From NCBI GenBank assembly GCA_903858815.1, contig CAIOKE010000261.1, forward strand, positions 1-45,663: a stretch of 45,663 bases of DNA. Reading direction: 5' to 3'. Under the pieces are notes generated by a model. That model was given only the letters and a program-made list of their open reading frames with translations. It was not told the origin of the DNA and searched no databases. How positions within the stretch are numbered: position 1 is the stretch's first letter; every line of letters starts with the position of its first letter. This stretch comes from an uncultured Planctomycetaceae bacterium (GTDB lineage: Bacteria > Planctomycetota > Planctomycetia > Planctomycetales > Planctomycetaceae). The translations under genes were made by a program, and so were the position numbers. This document shows positions 32,782-41,338 of this stretch, piece after piece.

Positions 32782-34443
32782 ATGAACGCTCGAAATCCGC
32801 TGTGGCCTGTTTACTGCCTGCTGCTTCCTGTGCTGTTCGCGACCGCGCCACTCTTTGCTCAGGAGCCGGAAAAACCGACGTTTGAACAGCTGACCGCGGA
32901 CTCCCTGCCGCATCCCGGAATCCCTTCCGGAAAGCTGACCAGAGGACAATTCAGAAGTCGCCTGTTTGCGGAGACGGTGCGGGAATACAGCGTCTACGTC
33001 CCGGCAGCTTACGATGTGACACAGCCCGCCTGTCTGATGGTGTTTCAGGATGGTCACACCTATGCCGATGTCAATGGCGACTTTCGAGTCCCCATCGTGT
33101 TTGACAATCTGATTCATCGAGGTGAGATGCCGGTGACAATCGCCATCTTTGTTAACCCCGGTCATGTGGGTGAATCACTTCCACAGAACCAGTGGTCAGC
33201 CTCCAATCGCAGCCTGGAATATGACACGCTGAGCGATCTTTACGCTCGTTTCCTGCAGACGGAAATGATCCCTCACATCCAGCGGGAACTTGCTCTGAAT
33301 CTTTCCTCGGATCCCGATGATCGAGCTGTCTGTGGCATCTCATCCGGCGGCATCTGTGCGTTCACTGCAGCGTGGGAACACCCGGAATGGTTTCGCAAAG
33401 TGCTCAGCCATGTCGGCAGCTTTACCAACATTCGTGGTGGTCACAATTACGAGGCACTGATCAGGAAGGCTGATGTGCGCCCCCTGCGTGTCTTTCTGCA
33501 GGCGGGTGAGAACGATCTTGACAATCAGCATGGCAACTGGTGGCTGGCCAATCTGCAGATGCAGCGTGCGCTGCAGTTTCGAGGTTATGACCATCGATTC
33601 GCGGGCGGGCAGGGCGGGCACAACGGTCGCCATGGCGGTGCTGTTCTGCCGGACAGCCTGCGCTGGCTGTGGCGTGATCACGTTGTCGGACCGCTTCAGC
33701 AGGAGCAGAAAAAAGTGGACGCAGCCGAAGTCTTCGAAGAACGATCCGTGGTATTCAGCGGTGGCGAGTATCAGCAGGAAACTTTTCAGTACCGACTGCT
33801 GAAACCTCTGTCAACAGAACAGCCTCAGCCATTAGTTGTGTTTCTGCACGGCGCAGGGGAACGTGGTGTTGATAACAAGCTGCAACTGCTGTACCTGCCG
33901 GAACAGCTTGCTCAGCAGCATTCGCGCGAACGATTTCCCTGCTATGTACTGGCTCCGCAGTGCCGCCCGGATCGTAAATGGGTGAATGTGGACTGGAGTG
34001 CACCAGGCGATCCGGAAATGCCGGCCGAACCCAGTGAGCAACTGCAGGTGGTGATGCAGATGCTGGAAAAAACCCTCGCTGAAGAGAACGTTGATCGCAG
34101 CCGCATTTATCTGACCGGCCTGTCCATGGGGGGATTCGGCTCGTGGGATCTGGCAATTCGTAAGCCGGATCTGTTTGCCGCCGTTTCTCCCATCTGCGGA
34201 GCTGCGGATCCGCGGCGAATTGGTATTCTGGCCCGGCATCCGGTCTGGATGGTTCATGGCGACGGGGACACAGTTGTTCTGCCGGACCGCAGTCGCAGTG
34301 CGGCGGCCGCGCTGCGGCAGGCAGGCGGACGGCCTGTCTACGTAGAACTTCCGGGCGTTGGACACAATTCGTGGACCCCTGCCTGGCAGGATCCTGACGG
34401 CGTACTGCCGTGGCTGTTCAGACAGCGACGAGCAAAGCAGTAG
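32782..34443 (+). CDS. Secreted tandem alpha/beta-hydrolase (two esterase domains)
   Basis: A 553-residue exported protein with signal peptide (cleavage near LFAQE). Domain 1 (about residues 50-310) resembles enterochelin-esterase-like/esterase D proteins: SVYVPAAYD, MVFQDGHTY, and nucleophile motif GISSGG with S187. Domain 2 (about 330-550) resembles phospholipase/carboxylesterase (dienelactone-type) enzymes: VVFLHGAGERG, nucleophile motif GLSMGG with S448, an Asp region (HGDGDTVV) and a terminal GVGHNSW histidine. Both serines are intact, so both domains may be active. It may remove acyl or feruloyl-type esters from polysaccharides, complementing the upstream glycosidase, but the substrate is not determined. 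It starts 6 bp after the AsmA-like gene. Confidence 0.85.
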   Translation: MNARNPLWPVYCLLLPVLFATAPLFAQEPEKPTFEQLTADSLPHPGIPSGKLTRGQFRSRLFAETVREYSVYVPAAYDVTQPACLMVFQDGHTYADVNGDFRVPIVFDNLIHRGEMPVTIAIFVNPGHVGESLPQNQWSASNRSLEYDTLSDLYARFLQTEMIPHIQRELALNLSSDPDDRAVCGISSGGICAFTAAWEHPEWFRKVLSHVGSFTNIRGGHNYEALIRKADVRPLRVFLQAGENDLDNQHGNWWLANLQMQRALQFRGYDHRFAGGQGGHNGRHGGAVLPDSLRWLWRDHVVGPLQQEQKKVDAAEVFEERSVVFSGGEYQQETFQYRLLKPLSTEQPQPLVVFLHGAGERGVDNKLQLLYLPEQLAQQHSRERFPCYVLAPQCRPDRKWVNVDWSAPGDPEMPAEPSEQLQVVMQMLEKTLAEENVDRSRIYLTGLSMGGFGSWDLAIRKPDLFAAVSPICGAADPRRIGILARHPVWMVHGDGDTVVLPDRSRSAAAALRQAGGRPVYVELPGVGHNSWTPAWQDPDGVLPWLFRQRRAKQ

Positions 34444-34471
34444 GCTGGGAAAACAGCCCGCTGGACTGCAC

Positions 34472-35626
34472 TCAAATGGCCTCGGGCAGTAATCCCGTCG
34501 CCTGAACCTTGCCCCACTCGGCTTCCCACGTCATATCCGTCTGTCTCATCAGTGTCAGAGCTCGCTCTGACATCTGTGCACACATGTCGGGCGCGTTGAC
34601 AAGCTGTGCCATCGCATCGCGAAGCTGCAATGGGCACAGCGTTTCATCGATCAGCAGCCCCAGTCCGGCGTCTTCGATGTGCTGCGGAAACTCACCCACA
34701 CGCGTCCCGATCACGGGCATGCCCAGCGCGAAATACTCGTAGAGCTTTGTGCAGTTGGTCCCGTACAGCAGGAATCTGGGAGTGCCTGCGAGGACGGCCA
34801 GCCCGACACAGCGTCGACCTGCAACAAACCTGCGGAAGTCCTGCGGCACCGTTTCATTATGCACCACAATTCCCGACTGCAATCGCAGCCACCTGATCAG
34901 TTCGGCATCGCCCGTTCCGAAAATGTGCAGTTCCGACTTCGCACGCAGCTCTGGTGGCAGTGCCAGAAAGGCCTCGGCTGAAGCCCCTACACCCTTCTCA
35001 CGCCAAACTCCACCGATGTAGACAAAACTGAGCGGTTGGTCGGATGGTTGTGAACGTGCCGAGTCCCGCCAGACCACCGACGGATAGTTGTGCATCTCCA
35101 GCACCCGCTTCGTCATCCTCAGCAGATGCTTCTGCAGGACTCCTTCAGCCATATGGATACAGGTGGTGAGCGTCACAAATGGCAGACACACCCTGTGAGT
35201 CCAGCGGACTGCAAGGCTGCTGAGTCGCGTCTTCCAGCGCCCCCCACTGCCCTCCAGTGAATTCATCTCATAGTGGTCGTGCTCGTCGTAGATCAGCGGC
35301 ACCCGATACCACAGGCTGCACAACAGCGCAGCAGGCAGCACCAGCCAGTGAAAACAGAACACTGCACAGATCCGCCTGCGATGTGGCTGGCCGATACGAG
35401 CTGACCAGCGTCCCGTGCCCCGCACATCCAGCGGCTGCTCAGACTTATCCAGCACCCAGCGATGTCGAGGAAATGCAATCAGGCGGATTGTGAACCCATC
35501 TCGCTGCAGACATTCCAGAAACATCGCAACCCGCTTATTGGCGATCCGAGTGCCGTTGAAACAGATCACCCCGCGCGGGTCCGGACGAACACCAGTACCA
35601 TGCCCAGCTTTCTGATCTGCGTTCAT
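34472..35626 (-). CDS. GT4-family glycosyltransferase
   Basis: A 384-residue glycosyltransferase of the GT-B fold, GT4 type. The N-terminal Rossmann half holds FNGTRIANKRVAMFLECLQRDGF and VPLIYDEHDHYEMNS. The C-terminal nucleotide-sugar-binding half has FVYIGGVWREKGVGA, ELHIFGTGD and KLYEYFALGMPVIGTRVGE; this last stretch carries the acidic residue that contacts the donor. It acts on the cytoplasmic side, probably in polysaccharide or glycolipid synthesis. It converges with the esterase gene; a short GGCTG/CAGCC hairpin at 34443-34458 lies between the stops. An AGGAG lies about 11 bases before the ATG, somewhat far. Confidence 0.88.
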   Translation of the reverse strand: MNADQKAGHGTGVRPDPRGVICFNGTRIANKRVAMFLECLQRDGFTIRLIAFPRHRWVLDKSEQPLDVRGTGRWSARIGQPHRRRICAVFCFHWLVLPAALLCSLWYRVPLIYDEHDHYEMNSLEGSGGRWKTRLSSLAVRWTHRVCLPFVTLTTCIHMAEGVLQKHLLRMTKRVLEMHNYPSVVWRDSARSQPSDQPLSFVYIGGVWREKGVGASAEAFLALPPELRAKSELHIFGTGDAELIRWLRLQSGIVVHNETVPQDFRRFVAGRRCVGLAVLAGTPRFLLYGTNCTKLYEYFALGMPVIGTRVGEFPQHIEDAGLGLLIDETLCPLQLRDAMAQLVNAPDMCAQMSERALTLMRQTDMTWEAEWGKVQATGLLPEAI

Positions 35627-36020
35627 GAGTTTCTGAGCTCCTGCCCGGATTCAGCGAGCCTCAGTGCCGCTGCTGGGTTCGAGTGTCTCGAATCCACGGT
35701 CAACCGTCAAGCTGCGCGGGGAAAACACAAACTGCAGAGAAACCCGCTAGTGCGTGCCACGCCACCGCTTCGGACCAAAATTTCGTCAGAGCCCACTCAG
35801 TGTCTTTCCCGGGGTCCAACGGACGTTTACACTGTGCGCACATCTATTCTGGTCGCTGACAACCCTCGGGATCTGACCCGCAGGATATCTCCCGCTCGGA
35901 AACTGCACCATGCAGCACTTTACTTCCCACAACCTGCCTCTGACTCCAGTCCCGGTCATCGGGCCTGTGGATTCGTTCCGGCGGTCACGCTGGTTCGTCT
36001 GCCGGTTCAATCGTTGCCGT
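35627..36020. other. Intergenic region with a 9 bp hairpin
   Basis: About 394 bp between the divergent GT4 and cytochrome c'-like genes. It contains a 9 bp inverted repeat with a 3-base loop and one wobble pair (35675-35683 with 35687-35695), about 50 bp upstream of the GT4 start, possibly an operator or leader hairpin. The open frames crossing it have no protein-like features. No RNA gene is recognised. Confidence 0.4.
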
Positions 36021-37157
36021 ATGCGTGCCGCAGTGTCGCCAACCCTCGCACTGGCCAGTCTGCTGCTGACCTGCGGTTGTGGCACCGGCGGATCGGAAAC
36101 TCCGGCTGCCACCGAAACCACTGCAAAGCAGCTACAGGCAGCGACCGAACAAACTCAGGCAACAGACACCGCAACAGCAGCTCCAGTCAAGCCAAGGGGC
36201 CGCAACGAGGTCTGGACAGACGACAATGGACAGAAATGGTTCGGCAACGTGCCGATGGATGCCTTTTTCGATCAGCCTTATGAAGTTGCCAGTAACACCA
36301 CCGCAACAGGTTCCGCTCCGGCTGCTGAACCACAGCCAGCCGGTGAAATGCCGGCCGAGGCCATTGCGGCTGCAACTCCGACTGCTGAACCCGCAGCCCC
36401 CACCCCGGATACTCCCAGCACACCCACCACCCCGGAAACACCACCGACAGCCGCTGCAGCCGATTCGTGGGACCAGCTGATCCCACTCACAGACCTCGAC
36501 GAAGAGATCAAGAGCATCCGCAACTTTATGCAGGAAACTGTCAGCTCTGTCGGCAACTACAATTCGTCCATGACAATGATTCCCCCGAAGGTCGCAACGC
36601 TCGCTGCACTGGCTGAAGTCGCGCGAAAGCAGCAGGAATCAGTATCGTGGAAGGATGACGCCGCTTACGTTCGCAATCTGGCAAAGAAGATGAACGAAAG
36701 CCCATTGCAGCGTGGCCCCAAAGACCACAAGCGATTGCAGGAACTGTTTGAAGGTGTGTCGGATATTCTGAATCGTTCCAAACCGGCCGGCCTTGAAGAA
36801 CCTCCGGCTGAAGACTCATTCGCTGAATCCGCCGAAATGCGTTCCCTGATGAAGCGAATGGAAGATGCCGAAAAAACGCTGAAGACAGAAATCGGCTCCG
36901 CAGATGCACTCGGTAGTCGCAGGGCCATGGCACTGCACGAGGCCGCAATCCTTTCAGTCCTTGCAAAAATCGTGACCGAACCCGGCTATGGATATGAGGA
37001 TGATGCCGAATTCAAAGGCTATGGAAACTCCATTGTGGAAGCTGGTCAAAGCATTCGAGCGGCAGCTGAAGCAGGCGATTTTGCGGGGTTCGAGACTGCC
37101 ATGTCCAAAGTTGCCACGACCTGCCAGAACTGCCATTCCAAATACAAGAACGACTGA
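36021..37157 (+). CDS. Lipoprotein with C-terminal cytochrome c'-like domain
   Basis: A 378-residue predicted lipoprotein. The signal ends LLLTCGCGTG. A low-complexity linker rich in Ala, Thr, Pro and Gln fills much of residues 20-150, interrupted by a short ordered motif, NEVWTDDNGQKWFGNVPMDAFFD. The C-terminal about 220 residues are helical and charged and end in TTCQNCHSKYKND, with the haem c motif CxxCH at residues 368-372. A CxxCH at the extreme C-terminus of a helical domain is typical of cytochrome c'. It may bind gas ligands such as NO or carry electrons in the periplasm. The start at 36021 is inferred from the lipoprotein signal; a longer frame begins at 35910. Neither has a strong ribosome binding site. 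Confidence 0.78.
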   Translation: MRAAVSPTLALASLLLTCGCGTGGSETPAATETTAKQLQAATEQTQATDTATAAPVKPRGRNEVWTDDNGQKWFGNVPMDAFFDQPYEVASNTTATGSAPAAEPQPAGEMPAEAIAAATPTAEPAAPTPDTPSTPTTPETPPTAAAADSWDQLIPLTDLDEEIKSIRNFMQETVSSVGNYNSSMTMIPPKVATLAALAEVARKQQESVSWKDDAAYVRNLAKKMNESPLQRGPKDHKRLQELFEGVSDILNRSKPAGLEEPPAEDSFAESAEMRSLMKRMEDAEKTLKTEIGSADALGSRRAMALHEAAILSVLAKIVTEPGYGYEDDAEFKGYGNSIVEAGQSIRAAAEAGDFAGFETAMSKVATTCQNCHSKYKND

Positions 37158-37228
37158 GTGGGCCAGACTCAACTCCCACTACGGTCTGCCTCAGTCCCTT
37201 TCTGACACCCAGCCACCCGGAAAATCCT

Positions 37229-38029
37229 GTGAGCGAAAATCATCTTAACCCGCAGACACTGCCGGGTATTCGTCTTTTCGATCTGCACGGCCAGGTCGCT
37301 GTGATTACCGGCGGCGCGCGGGGACTGGGTGCCGTCATCGCTGCTGGCCTTGCATCAGCCGGAGCCACCACGGTGATTGTCAGTCGCAACGAGTCTGAAG
37401 CGACAGAAACAGCTGAACAGATTCAGGGCGCGTGGGGCACCAACAGCTTTGCGGTGGCCTGCGATGTCGGCTCGGAAGAGGGAGTCGCAGCACTGGTCCA
37501 GCAGGTGCTGGACCGCACCAGTCGCATCGATATTCTGGTCAACAGTGCGGGCATTAACATTCGTGGACCGATCCACCAGCTTTCACTTGAACAGTTTCGT
37601 GAAGTCCAGCGAACCAACGTTGAAGGCACATGGTTGTCCTGTCGAGCAGTGATCCCGCATATGATTTCCCTCGGTTATGGCCGCATCTGCAACATCGCCA
37701 GTGCACTCGGAGTCGTAGGGCTGGCCAACCGCACTCCGTACACCTCCAGCAAAGGCGCCGTTGTGCAGATGACTCGCGCCCTCGGGCTGGAACTTGCCCA
37801 GACGGGTGTTGTCTGCAACGCCATCTGCCCTGGCCCATTCCTGACTCCCATGAATATCCCGATTGCTGACACCGAAGAGGCGCGGCTGCACATTATCGGT
37901 GCTACGGCCATGAACCGCTGGGGCGAACTGAAAGAGCTGCAGGGGGCAGCCCTGCTGGCCTGCAGCCCGGCAGCCAGTTATATGACCGGCAGTCTGATCA
38001 CAGTTGATGGTGGCTGGACAGCCCGCTGA
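37229..38029 (+). CDS. SDR-family oxidoreductase
   Basis: A 266-residue short-chain dehydrogenase/reductase. The cofactor motif TGGARGLG is at about residues 27-34, NSAGI near 107, catalytic Ser in CNIASALG, and YTSSK provides the catalytic Tyr and Lys. The PGPFLTPMN segment and terminal LITVDGGWTAR are standard for the family. The closest look is to gluconate 5-dehydrogenase or 2-deoxy-D-gluconate 3-dehydrogenase types, so a sugar acid substrate is a plausible guess. Start codon is GTG. The sulfatase gene follows with 16 bp between, suggesting co-transcription. Confidence 0.9.
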   Translation: MSENHLNPQTLPGIRLFDLHGQVAVITGGARGLGAVIAAGLASAGATTVIVSRNESEATETAEQIQGAWGTNSFAVACDVGSEEGVAALVQQVLDRTSRIDILVNSAGINIRGPIHQLSLEQFREVQRTNVEGTWLSCRAVIPHMISLGYGRICNIASALGVVGLANRTPYTSSKGAVVQMTRALGLELAQTGVVCNAICPGPFLTPMNIPIADTEEARLHIIGATAMNRWGELKELQGAALLACSPAASYMTGSLITVDGGWTAR

Positions 38030-38045
38030 AACAAGGACCTGCAAC

Positions 38046-39581
38046 GTGTTGCCCAAAAACCAGACTCGACTCCCATGGACACTGCTGCCGTGCCTCGCGT
38101 GGTCGTTGTTGTTTACAGGTACCATGCTGCCGGCTGCTGAGCCACAGGCTCGTCAGACGCGGCCCAATATCGTCCTGATGATCACAGACGACCAGGGCTT
38201 CCCCCCCATTGCACGCCACGGTCATCCGTGGATTCGCACCCCCAACCTTGACGACCTGTACGACCACAGTACCAGATTCACGCGATTTCTTGCGTCACCG
38301 ACCTGCAGCCCCACTCGCTCAGCACTGATGACCGGTCGCCATTCCATGCGGAATGGCGTCACTCACACCATCCTTGAACGAGAACGGATGACCCTGAACG
38401 CTGTCACGTTGGCACAAACTCTGAAGTCCGTGGGGTACAGAACCGGCATTTTTGGCAAATGGCACCTCGGGGATGAAGAGCCCTATCAGCCTCATCAGCG
38501 TGGTTTCGATGAGGTGTTTATTCACGGGGCCGGCGGGATCGGTCAGGCCTACGACTGCAGCTGTGCCGATGTCCCCGACAATTCCTACTTCGACCCGATT
38601 ATCCGTCACAACACTGTCTTTAAAAAGACTCGTGGCTTCTGCACCGATGTCCTCTTCTCCGCCGCGATTGACTGGATCCATCGCACATCGCAGCAGCCCG
38701 AGCCGTTTTTTGCATACGTAGCAACCAATGCTCCGCATGGCCCCTACCTCGCGCCGGATGACTGGAAACAAAGGTTTCTCAAGGCCGGTTTTCGGGACGA
38801 GCAGGCTGCGTTCTACGGAATGATCGAGAATATCGACCACAACGTCGGCCGACTTGTACTGCACCTGCATGGCGATCAGCTGATGGAAAATACGGTGGTC
38901 ATCTTCATGTCTGATAATGGAATGACCGGGGGCGGATCCGGACGGCCCGGGCAGTCGCTCGGACAGACACCCGCAGGCGGCGAAATGCCGTTCTTCAATG
39001 CCGGCATGAAGGGGCTCAAAGGGTCTCCTGACGAGGGTGGACTGCGTGTCCCGTTTTATGTGCGCGGTGACGGACGCTGGCCCGGTGGTCGCGATGTCGA
39101 CCGCGTTGCTGCAGATATTGATATCTTTCCCACGCTGGCAGGACTGGTCGGCGCCCAACTGCCGGCAGGTCAGGTTGAGGGACGCAGCCTGTTGCCGCTG
39201 CTTGAAAATCCTCAGGCTGACTGGGCGGATCGCTATATCTTCACGCATGTCGGCCGCTGGCCTGCCGGGGCCAACCCGGATGACTTCAAGTTCAGGAACT
39301 TCAGTATTCGCAGTCAGCAGTTTCGGTTCGTGAATAATGAGCAGTTGTTCGACATGGTGGCGGACCCCGCACAGAAGCTAAACGTGATTGATCAGCACCC
39401 ACAGGTGGTCCGGCAGATGCGCAGTGCGTGGGACGAATGGTGGGAACACACAAAGCCACTGCTGGTCAACGAAACGGCCCCGATGTCAAAAACCCGTCCG
39501 TTTTACGAATTGTATTTTCAACAGCTGAACAGCAGTGGCATTCCGGAGTGGGCTCCTGAGTGGTCGGGTGGCAGACAATGA
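38046..39581 (+). CDS. Secreted Cys-type sulfatase
   Basis: A 511-residue arylsulfatase-family enzyme with a signal peptide (cleavage near LPAAEP). [11 protein letters not shown] provides metal-binding Asp residues. The signature [12 protein letters not shown] starts at C87, the residue converted to formylglycine in Cys-type sulfatases. GIFGKWHLG and VIFMSDNG supply further active-site residues. It probably desulfates a polysaccharide or other sulfate ester. Maturation needs a true FGE; the FGE-like protein at 1754-2863 lacks the catalytic cysteines, so the real enzyme should be elsewhere. The GTG at 38046 has AAGGA 8 bases upstream; an ATG at 38004 would overlap the SDR gene. The stop overlaps bioA by 4 bp. 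Confidence 0.92.
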   Translation: MLPKNQTRLPWTLLPCLAWSLLFTGTMLPAAEPQARQTRPNIVLMITDDQGFPPIARHGHPWIRTPNLDDLYDHSTRFTRFLASPTCSPTRSALMTGRHSMRNGVTHTILERERMTLNAVTLAQTLKSVGYRTGIFGKWHLGDEEPYQPHQRGFDEVFIHGAGGIGQAYDCSCADVPDNSYFDPIIRHNTVFKKTRGFCTDVLFSAAIDWIHRTSQQPEPFFAYVATNAPHGPYLAPDDWKQRFLKAGFRDEQAAFYGMIENIDHNVGRLVLHLHGDQLMENTVVIFMSDNGMTGGGSGRPGQSLGQTPAGGEMPFFNAGMKGLKGSPDEGGLRVPFYVRGDGRWPGGRDVDRVAADIDIFPTLAGLVGAQLPAGQVEGRSLLPLLENPQADWADRYIFTHVGRWPAGANPDDFKFRNFSIRSQQFRFVNNEQLFDMVADPAQKLNVIDQHPQVVRQMRSAWDEWWEHTKPLLVNETAPMSKTRPFYELYFQQLNSSGIPEWAPEWSGGRQ

Positions 39582-40981
39582 CCGTCGATTTTCTGGCAGC
39601 GGATGCTCCGTTGCGGGACTGGGATAATCACTGTCTTTGGCATCCCTTCACCCCGATGTCGGCGTGGGTCACTGAACAGGCCCCCATCATTTCCGGCAGT
39701 GACGGCTTTCAGCTGATTGACACCGCCGGCCACAGATATCTCGATGGGATCTCATCACTGTGGTGCAATGTCCACGGACATCACGTTCCGGAAATTGATC
39801 AGGCTGTTCGCGAACAGCTTGATCGCGTCGCTCATTCTACCCTGCTGGGGCTGGCGTCCGAACCGTCCATTCGGCTGGCGAAAGCCCTGCTGGATCGCGC
39901 CCCCGCCGGCTTGTCCCGCGTCTTCTATTCCGACAGCGGAGCCACCACCGTCGAAGTGGCGCTGAAAATGGCCTATCAGTACCACCGCCAGAAGTCGCCT
40001 GCTGCGGAAGACCGCAGCACCTTTCTGTGCATCGGCAATGCCTATCATGGTGACACACTGGGGACCGTCAGCGTGGGGGGCATTGATCTGTTTCACAGGT
40101 GCTATCGGCACCTGCTGTTCCAGACTCTGACCGCACCGTCGCCAGTGGCACTGCGAGTTCCGGCAGGACACACGCAGGACTCGTGGCTGCAGCACTGCTT
40201 TGACGAAGTTGAACGACTGCTGCAGCTGCATCATCAGAATCTCGCCGCGGTCGTCATGGAGCCACTGGTTCAGGGTGCGGCCGGAATTCTTGTGCACCCC
40301 ACTGGTTACCTGCAGCATGTCCGGCGACTGTGCGACAAATATGATGTCCTGCTGATCGTTGATGAGGTTGCCACCGGCTTCGGTCGAACAGGGTCGCTGT
40401 TTGCGTGTGAGCAGGAGCAGGTGTGTCCCGATTTTCTGTGTCTGGCCAAGGGGATTTCAGGCGGTTATCTGCCGCTTGGGGCGACTCTGACAACAGAACG
40501 GATTTACAAGGCATTTCTGGGGGAACCATGGCAGGGACGCACCTTCTACCATGGCCACACCTATACCGGCAACGCACTGGCCTGTGCTGCTGGTCTCGCA
40601 TCACTCAAGCTTTTTGAGGAACGTCGGGTTCTGGAAAACGCTGCGGCCTCGGCAGCTCTGATCAGTGCCCGGCTGGCGGACCTGCATCAGCATCCTCACG
40701 TGGCAGAAGTCCGGCAGCGTGGTCTGATGGTGGGCATTGAGCTGGTTCGTGATCGTGAAACGCTGACGTCGTTCCCCGTGCAGTTTCGGCTGGGCCATCA
40801 GGTAACACTTGCCGCCCGTCGTCGCGGTGTCATTCTCAGGCCACTCGGAGACGTCATTGTACTGATGCCGGCGCCGGCTATGCCTCAGCACCTGATCAGC
40901 CGGATTTGTGATACGGCAATTGAGTGCATAAACGAGGTGGTAGCGGACGCTTTACAGCGTTGCAGCCTGGGTTCAGCCTGA
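39578..40981 (+). CDS. bioA: Adenosylmethionine-8-amino-7-oxononanoate aminotransferase
   Basis: A 467-residue class III PLP aminotransferase. BioA makes 7,8-diaminopelargonic acid from KAPA using S-adenosylmethionine, in biotin synthesis. BioA-type features are WHPFTPM near the N-terminus, [47 protein letters not shown] with the PLP-contacting Asp, and [13 protein letters not shown] with the PLP lysine at K291. The [14 protein letters not shown] stretch is also family-typical. The start overlaps the sulfatase stop (ATGA), so the two are translationally coupled, an odd pairing. No other biotin gene is present here. Confidence 0.88.
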   Translation: MTVDFLAADAPLRDWDNHCLWHPFTPMSAWVTEQAPIISGSDGFQLIDTAGHRYLDGISSLWCNVHGHHVPEIDQAVREQLDRVAHSTLLGLASEPSIRLAKALLDRAPAGLSRVFYSDSGATTVEVALKMAYQYHRQKSPAAEDRSTFLCIGNAYHGDTLGTVSVGGIDLFHRCYRHLLFQTLTAPSPVALRVPAGHTQDSWLQHCFDEVERLLQLHHQNLAAVVMEPLVQGAAGILVHPTGYLQHVRRLCDKYDVLLIVDEVATGFGRTGSLFACEQEQVCPDFLCLAKGISGGYLPLGATLTTERIYKAFLGEPWQGRTFYHGHTYTGNALACAAGLASLKLFEERRVLENAAASAALISARLADLHQHPHVAEVRQRGLMVGIELVRDRETLTSFPVQFRLGHQVTLAARRRGVILRPLGDVIVLMPAPAMPQHLISRICDTAIECINEVVADALQRCSLGSA

Positions 40982-41338
40982 CAGCGGGGCATTGGCAGGG
41001 GGGGGGTGGAACAAAACCGGTGCGATCGGCCCAACCGCTGCAGATCGTGCTGTTTCCACTGTGTTGACCTGTTTCCGGCGTCCTTTTTTCAAATTCCTGC
41101 CGATTTTCCGGAACACAATGGACGGATTCTCCGTCAAAAGTTCGGTTGTCGCATCAGTCCCGCCTCTGGAATATTCCAATTTGGTTGACTGCAGGGGATT
41201 TCTGCTGATACGCTGACCAACGAAGACTACTCAGAATCTGTCTTGGCACACACCTGAACGCAGGTACAGAACCCATTATCAGTGTGTGGCGTTGGCAGTT
41301 TTCCTTCTGTGACTCACAGGGTGAACCGGGGACAGGTC
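40982..41338. other. Intergenic region upstream of the pilus locus
   Basis: A 357 bp stretch. Near its start are runs of G (around 41000) and no clear terminator. A 6 bp hairpin (41121-41126 with 41130-41135) is followed by AAAAG. A possible promoter is TTGACT (41185-41190), 16 bp, GATACG (41207-41212), with a weak -10; it would leave a leader of about 120 bases before pilM. Confidence 0.35.

Noticed and set aside
35462-36283. Plus-strand frame of 273 codons
   Set aside because: It lies opposite the GT4 gene and overlaps the cytochrome c'-like lipoprotein in another frame; no domain or signal is visible.
38319-39248. Minus-strand frame of 309 codons opposite the sulfatase
   Set aside because: The sulfatase has all family motifs; the antisense frame has none and is a shadow.
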